From Bacteroidales bacterium (GTDB lineage: Bacteria > Bacteroidota > Bacteroidia > Bacteroidales > Muribaculaceae), in the NCBI GenBank assembly GCA_900770215.1, contig CAAGJW010000083.1:1-41685 (forward strand): a stretch of DNA of 41,685 nt, read 5' to 3'. The notes below the pieces were generated by a model. The model saw only the letters and a program-made list of their open reading frames with translations. It was not told the origin of the DNA and made no database searches. The position numbers and the translations under genes were made by a program. This document shows, one piece after another, positions 25,605 to 34,055 of the stretch. The stretch's first letter is position 1; each line of letters starts with the position of its first letter.

Positions 25605-25686
25605 AAATCACGCGGCGCCTCGGCAATGCGAAAATTCAAAAGCTTGCTTTTGATTTTGCATTCCGCTCGGCTTGCAGTAATTTTGT
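25605..25686 (+). repeat. Promoter-bearing palindromic intergenic repeat, copy 2
   Basis: This stretch matches 9102-9180 along its whole length and lies at the right edge of the restriction-modification island. The centre is an 8-bp perfect hairpin TCAAAAGC-tt-GCTTTTGA. The outer arms GCCTCGGCAATGCGAAAA and TTTTGCATTCCGCTCGGC are imperfect complements. The right arm contains the dusB promoter. Confidence 0.75.
25655..25685 (+). promoter_or_regulatory. Promoter of dusB
   Basis: TTTG (25655-25658) and TAATTTTG (25678-25685) have 19-nt spacing, the same as in copy 1 at 9149. Transcription would start near 25692, just before the ATG at 25706. Confidence 0.85.
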
Positions 25687-25705
25687 GCCATCAAAAAAGG
25701 AATTT

Positions 25706-26683
25706 ATGAAGATAGGCAACATAGATTTGGGCTACCGGCCAGTGATGCTTGCGCCCATGGAAGACGTGACCGATGTGTCGTTCAGGCAGATATGCCGCGA
25801 GCAGGGCGCCGACATGGTGTATACCGAGTTTGTGAGCGCCGATGCGCTCATACGCAACATCAAGCCGACGCTGCGCAAACTCACCATCTCGCCCACCGAG
25901 CGCCCGGCAGCCATCCAGATCTACGGCAAAGACGTGGACTCGATGGTGGAGGCCGCACGCATATGCGAGCAGGCGCAGCCCGACGTGATCGACCTCAACT
26001 TCGGGTGCCCGGTGAAGAAGGTGGCCGGCAAGGGCGCCGGCGCCGGGCTGCTGCGCAACGTGCCGCTCATGCTGGCCATAACGCGGGCCGTGGTCGATGC
26101 CGTGCACGTGCCTGTGACGGCCAAGACCCGCCTGGGCTGGGACTGCAACAGCAAGATCATCGTGGAGCTGGCCGAGCAGCTGCAAGACTGCGGCATCCAG
26201 GCACTCACCATTCACGGCCGCACGCGCTCGCAGCTCTACAGCGGCGAGGCCGACTGGACGCTCATAGGCGAGGTGAAGCGCAACCCGCGCATGAGGATAC
26301 CCATCATAGGCAACGGCGACATCACCACGCCGGCCAAGCTCAAGGAGTACTACGACCGCTATGGTGTGGACGGCATCATGGTGGGCCGCGCAGCCATAGG
26401 GGCGCCGTGGATTTTCAAGCAGATGAAGCAGTACCTGGCCACGGGCGAGCTGCCCGCGATTTCCAACCACGAGAAGATGCAGCTGCTGCGCCGCCAGATC
26501 GACGAGAGCATCGACCGTATCGACGAGTACCGCGGCATCTTGCACATACGCCGCCACCTGGCTGCCACGCCGCTGTTTAAGGGCATACCCAACTTCAGGG
26601 AGACGCGCATAGCCATGCTGCGGGCCAGCACCAAGGCCGAGCTCACGGCCATTCTCGACCAGGTGGAGCGGCAGTACCTGTGA
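25706..26683 (+). CDS. dusB: tRNA-dihydrouridine synthase B
   Basis: A 325-residue FMN-dependent enzyme that reduces uridine to dihydrouridine in tRNA. The TIM-barrel dihydrouridine synthase domain carries APMEDVTD near the start, the active-site Cys in LNFGCPVKKV, the RLGW motif, TIHGRTRSQLYSG and GNGDI, with VGRAAIGAPWIF for phosphate/FMN binding. A short helical C-terminal domain follows. The ATG at 25706 is chosen because the -7 promoter element ends at 25685, excluding the in-frame GTG there. No terminator is obvious after it; the next gene has its own promoter 50-90 nt downstream. Confidence 0.95.
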   Translation: MKIGNIDLGYRPVMLAPMEDVTDVSFRQICREQGADMVYTEFVSADALIRNIKPTLRKLTISPTERPAAIQIYGKDVDSMVEAARICEQAQPDVIDLNFGCPVKKVAGKGAGAGLLRNVPLMLAITRAVVDAVHVPVTAKTRLGWDCNSKIIVELAEQLQDCGIQALTIHGRTRSQLYSGEADWTLIGEVKRNPRMRIPIIGNGDITTPAKLKEYYDRYGVDGIMVGRAAIGAPWIFKQMKQYLATGELPAISNHEKMQLLRRQIDESIDRIDEYRGILHIRRHLAATPLFKGIPNFRETRIAMLRASTKAELTAILDQVERQYL

Positions 26684-26725
26684 AGCCCGCCCAGCCACCA
26701 ATTTTTTTTACAGCATTTTTTAACA

Positions 26726-26777
26726 CCCGGCGGTCACAATTGTTACCGCCGGGCAGGCGGCGGCATGTCTACCTTTG
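26726..26777 (+). promoter_or_regulatory. Operator and promoter of the hemerythrin-like NO-defence gene
   Basis: A 28-nt near-perfect palindrome (26726-26753, one mismatched pair) contains GTCAC-AATT-GTTAC at 26733-26746. The -7 element TACCTTTG (26770-26777) follows after 23 nt, exactly the distance in the hcp promoter. No TTTG is at the usual -33 position. This suggests the same CRP/FNR-type activator. Confidence 0.75.
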
Positions 26778-26812
26778 CACCCGATAATCAAATAAAACAT
26801 TTCAAACGCAAT

Positions 26813-27373
26813 ATGGAAGACAGAAGCCGACACACCTTCGACACATGGCCCACCGACTTGCTCATCGACTACGCCATCAAGATACATCACCGGGGCATAC
26901 GCACCCGCGGTCCCATCACTCTCGAGCTGCTGGGCCGCGTCAAGGCCGAGCGCCCACTCGTGCTCTCGCAGGTAGAGCAGATCTTTGCCGCGTCGCTCGA
27001 GGCCCTCGACGCCCACTTGTTTAAGGAGGAGAACGTGCTTTTCCCCTACATCGAGGAGCTGCACGAGGCCGCCAGCAACCGCCATGCGGCCGGCGCCATG
27101 CACTGCGGCACGGTGCTCAACCCCATACACGTGATGATGGCCGACCACGCCGAGGAGCTGCAACGCCAAGCCACGATTGCCGCCCTGCTCGACGACTACA
27201 ACGAGCCCGAGGGCTGCAGCGACGACTACAAGCGCCTCATGCACGAGCTGCGCGAGTTTGCACTCGACCTGCAGGAGCACACCCACATCGAGAACGACCT
27301 GATCTTCCCGCAAGCCGTGGAGATGGAGGGCAAGTGGGTGAACGGGGGCAACGGCAGCCACTGCTGCGGTTAG
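26813..27373 (+). CDS. Hemerythrin-like di-iron protein, Fe-S cluster repair / NO defence (RIC family)
   Basis: A 186-residue four-helix hemerythrin-domain protein resembling the C-terminal part of YtfE/ScdA (RIC). His and Glu ligands are spread over the helices: YAIKIHHRG, LDAHLFKEENVLFPYIEE, PIHVMMADHAEEL and LQEHTHIENDLIFP. The short N-terminal Cys-containing ScdA domain of full-length RIC proteins is absent. Family members repair nitrosatively or oxidatively damaged iron-sulfur clusters. The ATG at 26813 is chosen because an in-frame ATG at 26765 lies upstream of and within the -7 element, so it would not be in the mRNA. The C-terminus ends in HCCG. Its promoter layout is shared with hcp, supporting a role in NO stress. 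Confidence 0.88.
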   Translation: MEDRSRHTFDTWPTDLLIDYAIKIHHRGIRTRGPITLELLGRVKAERPLVLSQVEQIFAASLEALDAHLFKEENVLFPYIEELHEAASNRHAAGAMHCGTVLNPIHVMMADHAEELQRQATIAALLDDYNEPEGCSDDYKRLMHELREFALDLQEHTHIENDLIFPQAVEMEGKWVNGGNGSHCCG

Positions 27374-27404
27374 CCCCCCCACACACACGGCTCCACACCC
27401 ACCG

Positions 27405-27442
27405 GGCCTTGCCGCTGCAAGCGAAAAAATAGCGGCAAGGCC
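27405..27442 (+). terminator. Hairpin between the hemerythrin gene and rpoN
   Basis: A perfect 12-bp stem (27405-27416 with 27431-27442) encloses an A-rich 14-nt loop. The T run (from 27457) is 14 nt away, so efficiency as an intrinsic terminator is uncertain. Confidence 0.45.
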
Positions 27443-27463
27443 TGCAATGTGCAATCTTTTTAT

Positions 27464-27471
27464 TAACTTTG
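27464..27471 (+). promoter_or_regulatory. -7 element of the rpoN promoter
   Basis: TAACTTTG lies 28 nt before the rpoN ATG. No TTTG is found at the matching -33 distance. Confidence 0.5.
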
Positions 27472-27498
27472 CATAGATAAGAAAACTGCACATCAATC

Positions 27499-28971
27499 AT
27501 GGCTGGAAAACAAGGTCAAGGACTGGAGACAACGATCAAGACAGGGTTGCGCACCTCGCAACTCAACGTCGACCTCGCCCCGCTGCTCAAAATGAACGAG
27601 TCGGAAATCGAGGAGCGCGTGCGCGGTGAGCTCGACAGCAACCCCGCCCTCGAGCAGAAGGCCGAGCCCGACGACGAGGGCACGGCTGGCGGCGAGAAGG
27701 ACGACAACGATGCCGAGGGCGACAAGGAGGGCGACGACTTTGACTTTGGCAACAACGACGATGATGACGACAACGGCGACGACACGGCCCCCAACTACAG
27801 CGCAAGCAACCGCAGTGCCGACGACGAGTACTACGGGCCCACAGCCATCGAGGAGCCCACACTGAGCGACTATCTCATGCAGCAAGTGCGCGAACGCGAC
27901 ATCACTCCCGAGCAGGAAATCATAGCCCAGTACATCGTGGGCAGCCTCGACGACAACGGCTTCCTGCAACGCTCGCCCAGCGCCATTGCCGACGACATCA
28001 CCTTCAGCGACGGGCGCATCGAGGTGGAGCCCAGCGATGTGGAGGCTGTGCTCAAGATCGTGCGCCAGCTCGACCCGCCCGGCATTGCCGCCACCGACCT
28101 GCGCGACTGCATCCTGCTGCAGCTGAGGCGCATGCCCGTGACCGACCTGGTCGAGGAAACCATCGAGCTGGTCGAGAAATACTTCGACCTGCTGGGCAAG
28201 AAGCACTACGACAAGATATGCGCCAGCATGAACATCGACGAGCAGCGCCTGCGCCAGCTCATCGACGTGGTGCGCAGCGTCAACCCCAAGCCCGGCAGCG
28301 GCTTCTCGGGCGGCACGAGCGAGACCGTGCGCCAGCAAATCACGCCCGACTACGAGGTAGACGTCGACGGCGACAAGCTCACGCTCACCCTGCTCAACCG
28401 CATCCCCGAGCTGCAAATCTCGGAGAGCTATGCCAAGCTCTACAACGAGTACAACAACAACGGCAGCAAGGCCACCTCGCGCGCCCAGCGCGATGCGATG
28501 ACCGACCTGCGCGACAAGTACAACCGGGCCAGCAACTTCATCACCCTGTTGCACATGCGGCAGCAGCGGCTGTTCAAGACCATGGCCGCCATCGTCAAGC
28601 GGCAGCACGACTTCTTTGTCAGCGGCGACGAGTCTCAGCTCAAGCCCATGGTGCTCAAGGATGTGGCCCGCGATGCGGGCTACGATGTGTCGACCATATC
28701 GCGCACCACACAAGGAAAATATGTGACCACGCCCTGGGGCGTGTTTCCGCTCAAGCACTTCTTCAGCGAGGGGCTGGGCGAGGTGTCGACCCACGCGGTG
28801 CTGCAAGCCCTCAAGAAGCTCGTCGACGAGGAAGACAAGAGCCGCCCGCTGAGCGACGACGCCCTGTGCGAGCTGCTCAACAAGCAGGGCTTCGATGTGA
28901 AGCGCCGCACCGTGGCCAAGTACCGCGACCGCCTGGGCCTGCCCGTGGCGCGGCTGCGCAAAACCATTTAA
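27499..28971 (+). CDS. rpoN: RNA polymerase sigma-54 factor
   Basis: A 490-residue sigma factor of the RpoN family. The N-terminal activator-interacting region I (residues 10-55: LRTSQLNVDLAPLLKMNESE to SNPALEQ) has fewer Gln than proteobacterial forms. A very acidic linker (about 55-105, runs of Asp/Glu/Asn) matches region II. The core-binding domain includes LSDYLMQQVRERD and IAQYIVGSLDDNGFL. The helix-turn-helix DNA-binding part is followed near the C-terminus by the RpoN box RRTVAKYRDRL (about 469-479). It directs transcription from -24/-12 promoters and needs an AAA+ activator; none is encoded here. A membrane protein gene follows after 12 nt, as is common for Bacteroidetes rpoN. Confidence 0.96.
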   Translation: MAGKQGQGLETTIKTGLRTSQLNVDLAPLLKMNESEIEERVRGELDSNPALEQKAEPDDEGTAGGEKDDNDAEGDKEGDDFDFGNNDDDDDNGDDTAPNYSASNRSADDEYYGPTAIEEPTLSDYLMQQVRERDITPEQEIIAQYIVGSLDDNGFLQRSPSAIADDITFSDGRIEVEPSDVEAVLKIVRQLDPPGIAATDLRDCILLQLRRMPVTDLVEETIELVEKYFDLLGKKHYDKICASMNIDEQRLRQLIDVVRSVNPKPGSGFSGGTSETVRQQITPDYEVDVDGDKLTLTLLNRIPELQISESYAKLYNEYNNNGSKATSRAQRDAMTDLRDKYNRASNFITLLHMRQQRLFKTMAAIVKRQHDFFVSGDESQLKPMVLKDVARDAGYDVSTISRTTQGKYVTTPWGVFPLKHFFSEGLGEVSTHAVLQALKKLVDEEDKSRPLSDDALCELLNKQGFDVKRRTVAKYRDRLGLPVARLRKTI

Positions 28972-28983
28972 GCCCAAGCAATC

Positions 28984-29628
28984 ATGAAAGCAAGCGAAAT
29001 CAAGAACAAACGCGTCATCATAGGGCTGTCGCAATTCCTGTCGACAGTGCTCAGCCCGCTGCTCATGCCCTCCTACGGTGTGTTTCTGGTGCTGTGGGGG
29101 TCATTCTTGAGCTCCCGCCCCACGGGCGACCGGGCCATGATACTGATTGTGATGTTCGGCCTCACGTGCATCCTGCCCATGATATTCATCTCCACGCTGC
29201 AGCACTTCGGCATCGTGCACAACAAGCGCCTCGACCTGCGCCGGGAGCGCACGTTGGCCTACATCTTTGCACTGGCGTGCTACACGAGCGGCTGCTTCTA
29301 TCTGAATCACGTGCACTCGCCCAAGTGGTTCATCATGTTTGCCGCAGGCGGCGCCGTGGCCCTGCTGCTGGTGCTGCTCATCAACCTCAAGTGGAAAATA
29401 AGCGCCCACATGACCGGCATAGGCGGCATTGTGGCCCTGGTCTACACCATGCACATCCAGATGATCGAGGCCTTCGACATGCAGGTGGTGCTCATTGTCA
29501 CCATCATGCTGGCCGGCTGCCTGGGCACAGCACGCATCATCCTGGGGCGGCACGACTTTGCCCAAGTGATCACGGGTGCGCTGCTGGGCTACTTCAGCGT
29601 GAAGCTGATGATGATGCTCTTCGGGTAG
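28984..29628 (+). CDS. PAP2-like integral membrane protein
   Basis: A 214-residue inner-membrane protein with about six hydrophobic helices. Residues near 138-144 (ISAHMTGIGG) and 183-200 (RIILGRHDFAQVITGALLGY) resemble the SxHMxG and R-x-x-LGRH-x3-QV-x2-G motifs of PAP2-type phosphatases. The typical KxxxxxxRP motif is replaced by KRLDLRRER (about 78-86). The substrate is unknown; a lipid phosphate is plausible. It is 12 nt after rpoN and upstream of purE, likely in one transcript with rpoN. Confidence 0.7.
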   Translation: MKASEIKNKRVIIGLSQFLSTVLSPLLMPSYGVFLVLWGSFLSSRPTGDRAMILIVMFGLTCILPMIFISTLQHFGIVHNKRLDLRRERTLAYIFALACYTSGCFYLNHVHSPKWFIMFAAGGAVALLLVLLINLKWKISAHMTGIGGIVALVYTMHIQMIEAFDMQVVLIVTIMLAGCLGTARIILGRHDFAQVITGALLGYFSVKLMMMLFG

Positions 29629-29701
29629 GGCACCGTCTCAAGGGCGACAGCCCGACATCGACTACACACATCATATATCACACATATTTAGAAACATAGC
29701 A

Positions 29702-30208
29702 ATGAAAGCATTAGTAAGCATCATCATGGGCAGCACAAGCGACCTGCCCGTCATGGAAAAAGCCTGCAAGTGGCTCGACGAGATGGAAATACCCTTTGAG
29801 GTCAACGCCCTTTCGGCCCACCGCACCCCCCAGGCCGTCGAGAAGTTTGCCCGCGAGGCCCAGGGGCGCGGCATCAAGGTGATCATAGCCGGGGCCGGCA
29901 TGGCCGCCGCCCTGCCAGGCGTGATAGCAGCCTCCACCACCCTGCCTGTGATAGGGGTGCCCATCAAGGGCATGCTCGACGGCCTCGACGCCATGCTGAG
30001 CATCGTGCAGATGCCTCCCGGCATACCCGTGGCCACGGTGGGAGTGAACGGGGCACAGAACGCCGCCATTCTCGCAGCACAGATAATAGGCCTGGCCGAC
30101 AGCACAGTGGCCCAGAAGGTGGCCGGCTACAAGGCCAGTCTGGGCGCCAAGATCGAAAAGGCCAACCAAGACCTGGCCCAGGTGAAATATGACTACAAGG
30201 TGAATTGA
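29702..30208 (+). CDS. purE: N5-carboxyaminoimidazole ribonucleotide mutase
   Basis: A 168-residue class I PurE, the mutase that moves the carboxyl group of N5-CAIR to C4 in de novo purine synthesis. Clear motifs are SIIMGSTSDLPVM, NALSAHRTP (with the active-site His), IIAGAGMAAALPGV and GVPIKGMLDGLDAMLSIVQM, then PVATVGVNGAQNAAILAAQI. The length is normal. No purK neighbour is present. It lies 73 nt after the PAP2-like gene and 49 nt before ispG, in the same direction. Confidence 0.97.
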   Translation: MKALVSIIMGSTSDLPVMEKACKWLDEMEIPFEVNALSAHRTPQAVEKFAREAQGRGIKVIIAGAGMAAALPGVIAASTTLPVIGVPIKGMLDGLDAMLSIVQMPPGIPVATVGVNGAQNAAILAAQIIGLADSTVAQKVAGYKASLGAKIEKANQDLAQVKYDYKVN

Positions 30209-30257
30209 GCGGCAGGCGGCGCCGCAAGCCGCCGCCACCAAGCCTAAAAGCACAGCA

Positions 30258-31964
30258 ATGAACGACGATTTCAACTACAAGAGAAGAGAAACAACGACCG
30301 TCGACGTGGGCGGCGTGAAGATGGGCAGCGGCTACCCCGTGAGGGTGCAGTCGATGACCAACACCGACACCAACGACATCGCAGCCAGCGCGGCACAGTG
30401 CATGCGCATCGCCCAGGCCGGCGGCGAGATCGTGCGCCTCACGGCGCAAGGCGTGCGCGAGGCCCAAAGCATAGGGCTCGTGCGCGAGCGCTTGCGCGAG
30501 CAGGGATGCAACGTGCCCCTGGTGGCCGACATCCACTTCAACCCCCGTGCAGCCTATGCAGCCGCCCAGGTCACCGACAAGGTGCGCATCAACCCAGGCA
30601 ACTTTGTAGACCCGGCCCGCACATTCAAGAGCCTGACCTATAGCGACGAGGAGTATGCCGCCGAGCTGCAGCACCTGCACGACACGCTCGTGCCCTTTAT
30701 CGACCTGTGCAAGCAGCACCACACTGCCGTGCGCCTGGGCGTGAACCACGGCAGCCTGAGCGACCGCATCATGAGCCGCTATGGCAACACGGCAGCCGGC
30801 ATGGTCGAGAGCGTGATGGAATTTCTGCGCGTCTTTGTAGAGCAGCATTTCCTCGACGTGGTCATCTCGATGAAAGCCAGCAATGTGGTGGTCATGGTCG
30901 AAGCTGTGCGCCGCCTTGTGGACGCCATGGACGCCGAGGACATGCACTTCCCCCTGCACTTGGGCGTGACCGAGGCCGGTTTTGGCGACGACGGGCGCGT
31001 GAAGAGTGCCGTGGGCATAGGGTGCCTCATGGCCGAGGGCCTGGGCGACACCGTGCGCGTGTCGCTGAGCGAGGCTCCCGAGGCCGAGATACCCGTGGCT
31101 CGCAAGCTGGTCGACTACATGGCCAGTCGCGAGGGGCACGCGCCCATCGCAGGCTCCTTCAGCCCAGGCTACAACCGCCTGGCACCGTGCCGCCGCTACA
31201 CCCGCGAGGTGCACGGCACAATAGGCGGCCGCAATGTGCCCGTAGTGATTGCCAGCAGCGACTGCGGCAGCCTCAAGCCCGACTTCTACAGCCGCGAGCT
31301 CGACAAGAGCGGCATCGACTGGGTCGAGGTCGAGGCCAGCTGCCCTGTCGACGAGCTCACGAGGCGGCTCACGAGCGAGAGCGTGATCATCGTCACGCCG
31401 TGCAATGTGAACGTGAGCGGCAGCATCCAGGCATTCACCCACAAGCTCACCACAGCCGGCATCTACACACCGGTGATCGCCCACGTGCGCTACGACGACA
31501 CCCAGGCCGAGTGGCTGCAAGTGAAAGCCGGCGCCGACCTGGGCACCATCTTGCTCAACGGCCAGGCCGACGGCGTGTGGCTCGAGGCACCCCGCTTCGA
31601 GCACCAAGACCGCCTCACCTCATGGGCCTTCACCATCCTGCAAGCCGCCCGCGTGCGCATGAGCAAGACCGAGTTTATCTCGTGCCCCAGCTGCGGCCGC
31701 ACGATGTTTGACCTCATGACCACCGTCGACAAGGTGAAAGCAGCCACGGCCCATCTCACCCACCTCAAGATTGCCGTGATGGGCTGTGTGGTCAACGGCC
31801 CCGGCGAGATGGCCGACGCCGACTATGGCTATGTGGGCGCCGCCCGCCACAAGATAAGCCTCTACAAGGGCAAGACTTGCATCGAGAAAAACATACCCGA
31901 GGCCGAGGCCATACCTCGACTGGTCGCCCTCATCAAGGAGAACGGCGACTGGGTCGACCCTTGA
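30258..31964 (+). CDS. ispG: 4-hydroxy-3-methylbut-2-enyl diphosphate synthase, long form
   Basis: A 568-residue Fe-S enzyme of the MEP isoprenoid pathway, converting MEcPP to HMBPP. The N-terminal TIM barrel (VQSMTNTDT, GGEIVRLTAQG, PLVADIHFNPRAA, VRINPGNF, RLGVNHGSLS) is intact. The C-terminal [4Fe-4S] domain has CPSCGRTMFD and AVMGCVVNGPGE, giving the three Cys plus Glu ligands. Between them lies an extra domain of about 200 residues (roughly 270-450). It is characteristic of the Bacteroidetes, Chlamydiae and plant forms and absent from E. coli IspG. Convergent with nagB, with a shared hairpin between. Confidence 0.97.
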   Translation: MNDDFNYKRRETTTVDVGGVKMGSGYPVRVQSMTNTDTNDIAASAAQCMRIAQAGGEIVRLTAQGVREAQSIGLVRERLREQGCNVPLVADIHFNPRAAYAAAQVTDKVRINPGNFVDPARTFKSLTYSDEEYAAELQHLHDTLVPFIDLCKQHHTAVRLGVNHGSLSDRIMSRYGNTAAGMVESVMEFLRVFVEQHFLDVVISMKASNVVVMVEAVRRLVDAMDAEDMHFPLHLGVTEAGFGDDGRVKSAVGIGCLMAEGLGDTVRVSLSEAPEAEIPVARKLVDYMASREGHAPIAGSFSPGYNRLAPCRRYTREVHGTIGGRNVPVVIASSDCGSLKPDFYSRELDKSGIDWVEVEASCPVDELTRRLTSESVIIVTPCNVNVSGSIQAFTHKLTTAGIYTPVIAHVRYDDTQAEWLQVKAGADLGTILLNGQADGVWLEAPRFEHQDRLTSWAFTILQAARVRMSKTEFISCPSCGRTMFDLMTTVDKVKAATAHLTHLKIAVMGCVVNGPGEMADADYGYVGAARHKISLYKGKTCIEKNIPEAEAIPRLVALIKENGDWVDP

Positions 31965-31988
31965 GAAGCCACATCACAATATAGCAAA

Positions 31989-32043
31989 TACAGCAAGAGA
32001 GAGGCCAAGCCCACAACGGGCCGCCTCTCTCTTTCTTGCTGTA
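31989..32043. terminator. Terminator between convergent ispG and nagB
   Basis: Inverted repeats CAGCAAG and AGAGAGGC pair with GCCTCTCT and CTTGCTG, with a small bulge and a GC-rich apical part. The right side is pyrimidine-rich. It likely serves ispG and possibly both genes. Confidence 0.65.
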
Positions 32044-32067
32044 TATTTCTCCTTTCTCTCTCCCGCT

Positions 32068-32880
32068 CTACTTCATGAGCGTGGCAGGGTCGAGATGATT
32101 GCGCTCAATGTCCTTGAAGTAGCGATAGGTGCTCACCTTCAAGTCCATGGTAGCGTCTTCGTCGCATATGATGATGGCCTTGCGATGCATCTGCAGGGCG
32201 CTCAGGGTGCACATTTGCGACACGCCGCCCTCGACCGCAGCCTTCAAGGCTGGAGCCTTCTTGTAGCCATTGACGATGATCATCACGCTCTTGGCGTCCA
32301 TCACAGTGCCCACCCCCACAGTGAGAGCCGTCTTGGGCACCTTGTTCACATCGTTGTCGAAGAAACGGCTGTTGGCGATCACCGTGTCCTGGGTGAGCGT
32401 CTTCTGGCGCGTGCGCGACACCAGGCTGCTGCCCGGCTCGTTGAAGGCAATGTGGCCGTCGGGGCCCACGCCGCCCATGAAGAGGTCGATGCCGCCAGCC
32501 TGCTTGATGCGCTCCTCATAGCGTGCGCACTCCTGCTCCAGGTCGTCGGCATTGCCGTTGAGAATATTCACGTTCTCCTTCTTAATGTCGATGTGAGAGA
32601 AGAAATTGTTCCACATGAAAGAGTGGTAGCTCTCGGGGTGCTCCTCGGGCAGGCCCACATACTCGTCCATGTTGAAAGTGATCACGTTCTTAAACGACAC
32701 CTTGCCGGCCTTGTTGAGCTCGATGAGCTTCTTGTACATGCCCAGGGGCGAGCTTCCCGTGGGGCAGCCCAGTACAAAGGGTTTCTCGGCGGTGGGCTGG
32801 GCAGCATTGATGCGCGATGCTACATACATGGCAGCCCATTCCGACACTCGCTCATAATCAGGTTCGATGATTAATCTCAT
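32068..32880 (-). CDS. nagB: Glucosamine-6-phosphate deaminase
   Basis: A 270-residue enzyme converting glucosamine 6-phosphate to fructose 6-phosphate and ammonia. All key residues are in place with E. coli numbering: Asp72 (FNMDEYVGL), Asp141, His143 and Glu148 (GVGPDGHIAFNEPGSS). The phosphate loop is CPTGSSPLGMY. The last part (SQMCTLSALQMH) matches the allosteric/active-site region. It is expressed leftward, alone. The -7 element lies at 32926-32933 (TAATTTTG on the minus strand) with a weak CTTG 20 nt upstream. Its job is to use amino sugars, e.g. from mucin glycans or recycled peptidoglycan. Confidence 0.97.
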   Translation of the reverse strand: MRLIIEPDYERVSEWAAMYVASRINAAQPTAEKPFVLGCPTGSSPLGMYKKLIELNKAGKVSFKNVITFNMDEYVGLPEEHPESYHSFMWNNFFSHIDIKKENVNILNGNADDLEQECARYEERIKQAGGIDLFMGGVGPDGHIAFNEPGSSLVSRTRQKTLTQDTVIANSRFFDNDVNKVPKTALTVGVGTVMDAKSVMIIVNGYKKAPALKAAVEGGVSQMCTLSALQMHRKAIIICDEDATMDLKVSTYRYFKDIERNHLDPATLMK

Positions 32881-32925
32881 AGTTGCGTTGATGTTTTTAA
32901 ATTAATTAGTCGTAGTATTGAACCA

Positions 32926-32957
32926 CAAAATTACTAAATAATCGCCGAAGTGTCAAG
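32926..32957 (-). promoter_or_regulatory. Probable promoter of nagB
   Basis: On the minus strand, CTTG (32954-32957) precedes TAATTTTG (32926-32933) by 20 nt. The -7 element fits the consensus; the -33 element has one mismatch. Confidence 0.55.
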
Positions 32958-33016
32958 TTTAGGGCCGGCAATTGCGCCACAGCGCCACCAGGCGGCTCGG
33001 GGCCAGTGCCACAACC

Positions 33017-33053
33017 AAAAAAACCAAGCAGTTGTTTCTACACAACCACTTGG
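33017..33053 (-). terminator. Intrinsic terminator of tRNA-Lys
   Basis: On the minus strand CCAAG-tg-GTTGT pairs with ACAAC-tg-CTTGG around a 6-nt loop and runs straight into seven T. It is 14 nt after the tRNA 3' end. Confidence 0.85.
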
Positions 33054-33066
33054 TTTCACCCTCTTG

Positions 33067-33139
33067 TGACCCCGGTGGGGCTCGAACCCACGACCCATTG
33101 ATTAAGAATCAATTGCTCTGCCAGCTGAGCTACGGAGTC
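33067..33139 (-). tRNA. tRNA-Lys(CTT)
   Basis: A 73-nt cloverleaf. The acceptor stem GACTCCG pairs with CGGGGTC, followed by discriminator A. The D-arm contains GCTCAGCTGGCAGAGC. The anticodon stem ATTGA/TCAAT surrounds the loop TTCTTAA with anticodon CTT. The T-arm contains GGTTCGAGCCC. The 3' CCA is not encoded. It reads AAG codons. Confidence 0.97.
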
Positions 33140-33169
33140 AACGGCTCATTCATTTCTGAATTGCGATTG

Positions 33170-33200
33170 CAAAGGTACGACTTTTTTTTGAATTCACAAC
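33170..33200 (-). promoter_or_regulatory. Promoter of tRNA-Lys
   Basis: On the minus strand GTTG (33197-33200) and TACCTTTG (33170-33177) are 19 nt apart. The -7 element ends 30 nt before the mature 5' end of the tRNA. Confidence 0.7.
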
Positions 33201-33243
33201 AATATTCCCGTTTTTTTTCAAAAAAATCTTCATTTTCCCGCTT

Positions 33244-33999
33244 CTACTTTCTCAAAACAGCCGAGAGGATTGACTCGTTGGCCTCGTTGTCGAGCGAGGC
33301 GGCTTGCTCCTGGTCGAAGAGAGATTTCATCGTGGGAAACTCGCCGCACACGTCGATACCCACCACGTTTTCCTGGCGCAGCAGCTGGGCTATCAGGCTG
33401 TGCAGCTCACCCAGGCGCACTTCACCCTGGTCCCAATTGGTGACGGCGTTGTCGGGGCTGAGGGCGTCTTTGTCGATCGAGAGATACACGTTTTGTCCCT
33501 GCGAGAGCTCGTGCCTTCCGGCCACGATGCGGTCAAACTCGGCATGGGTCACATAGCGCACCTTGGGCTTCACATCGGCAGGAATCGAGTTCAAGGCCTC
33601 AGGCGGCATGCCCATGAGGAGCACCTCGTTGAGGCAGGGGTTGTGCCTCACCACGCTGTTCACCCAGTCGCCGCAGGTGAGCACACCTGGCACCAGCGAG
33701 GGCTGCATGTCGGTGTGATGGTCGACGAGCAGCAGCGTGAAGGGCTGGGTTATCTTGTCGGTCCACAACTTGGTCATGTAGTGATAGTCGCCCGAGTCGA
33801 TAAAGTGGATGCCTCGCGGCCCGTAGCCTGCAATGAGCTTGCCTATCTGCCTGGAGGCCTCGGCACTGAGCAGGCACCGGGTGCCATCGATGCCCGAGCA
33901 GTCGATGTGAATAAAATCGGGATTGTCTGCAAATGGCTCCCACTCGTAGGCTCCCGAGAAGTTCATCACAATCACGGGAGCATTCTTTACCTTTTTCAT
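33244..33999 (-). CDS. Arginase/ureohydrolase-superfamily protein
   Basis: A 251-residue protein with the di-metal ligand set of the arginase-agmatinase-formiminoglutamase superfamily: His in DSGDYHYM, the D-H-H-T-D block in LVDHHTDMQ, and D-K-D in SIDKDALSP. All six metal ligands therefore appear present. The chain is shorter than classical arginases (about 300 residues). The N-terminus has no recognisable substrate loop, so the substrate (arginine, agmatine, formiminoglutamate or another guanidino compound) cannot be named. A possible Shine-Dalgarno AGGAGA stands about 9 nt before the ATG at 33999. A strong hairpin (34056-34085) lies in the leader. No operon partners are visible. Confidence 0.8.
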   Translation of the reverse strand: MKKVKNAPVIVMNFSGAYEWEPFADNPDFIHIDCSGIDGTRCLLSAEASRQIGKLIAGYGPRGIHFIDSGDYHYMTKLWTDKITQPFTLLLVDHHTDMQPSLVPGVLTCGDWVNSVVRHNPCLNEVLLMGMPPEALNSIPADVKPKVRYVTHAEFDRIVAGRHELSQGQNVYLSIDKDALSPDNAVTNWDQGEVRLGELHSLIAQLLRQENVVGIDVCGEFPTMKSLFDQEQAASLDNEANESILSAVLRK

Positions 34000-34055
34000 G
34001 TCGGTTATCTCCTGTTTCTCTGTCTTGATCTACAATTTCTGTTCCAAAGGGTCAT

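Noticed and set aside
25491..25709. Small open frame between res and dusB
   Set aside because: It covers the palindromic promoter repeat and the dusB transcription start region, and has no signal or domain.
27374..27380. C7 run after the hemerythrin gene as a phase-variation tract
   Set aside because: It is intergenic, seven bases or fewer and not placed in a promoter spacer, so no switching role is supported.
30707..31711. 334-codon plus-strand frame overlapping ispG in another frame
   Set aside because: The translation is Arg/His/Gly-rich without domains. The ispG frame is unequivocal.
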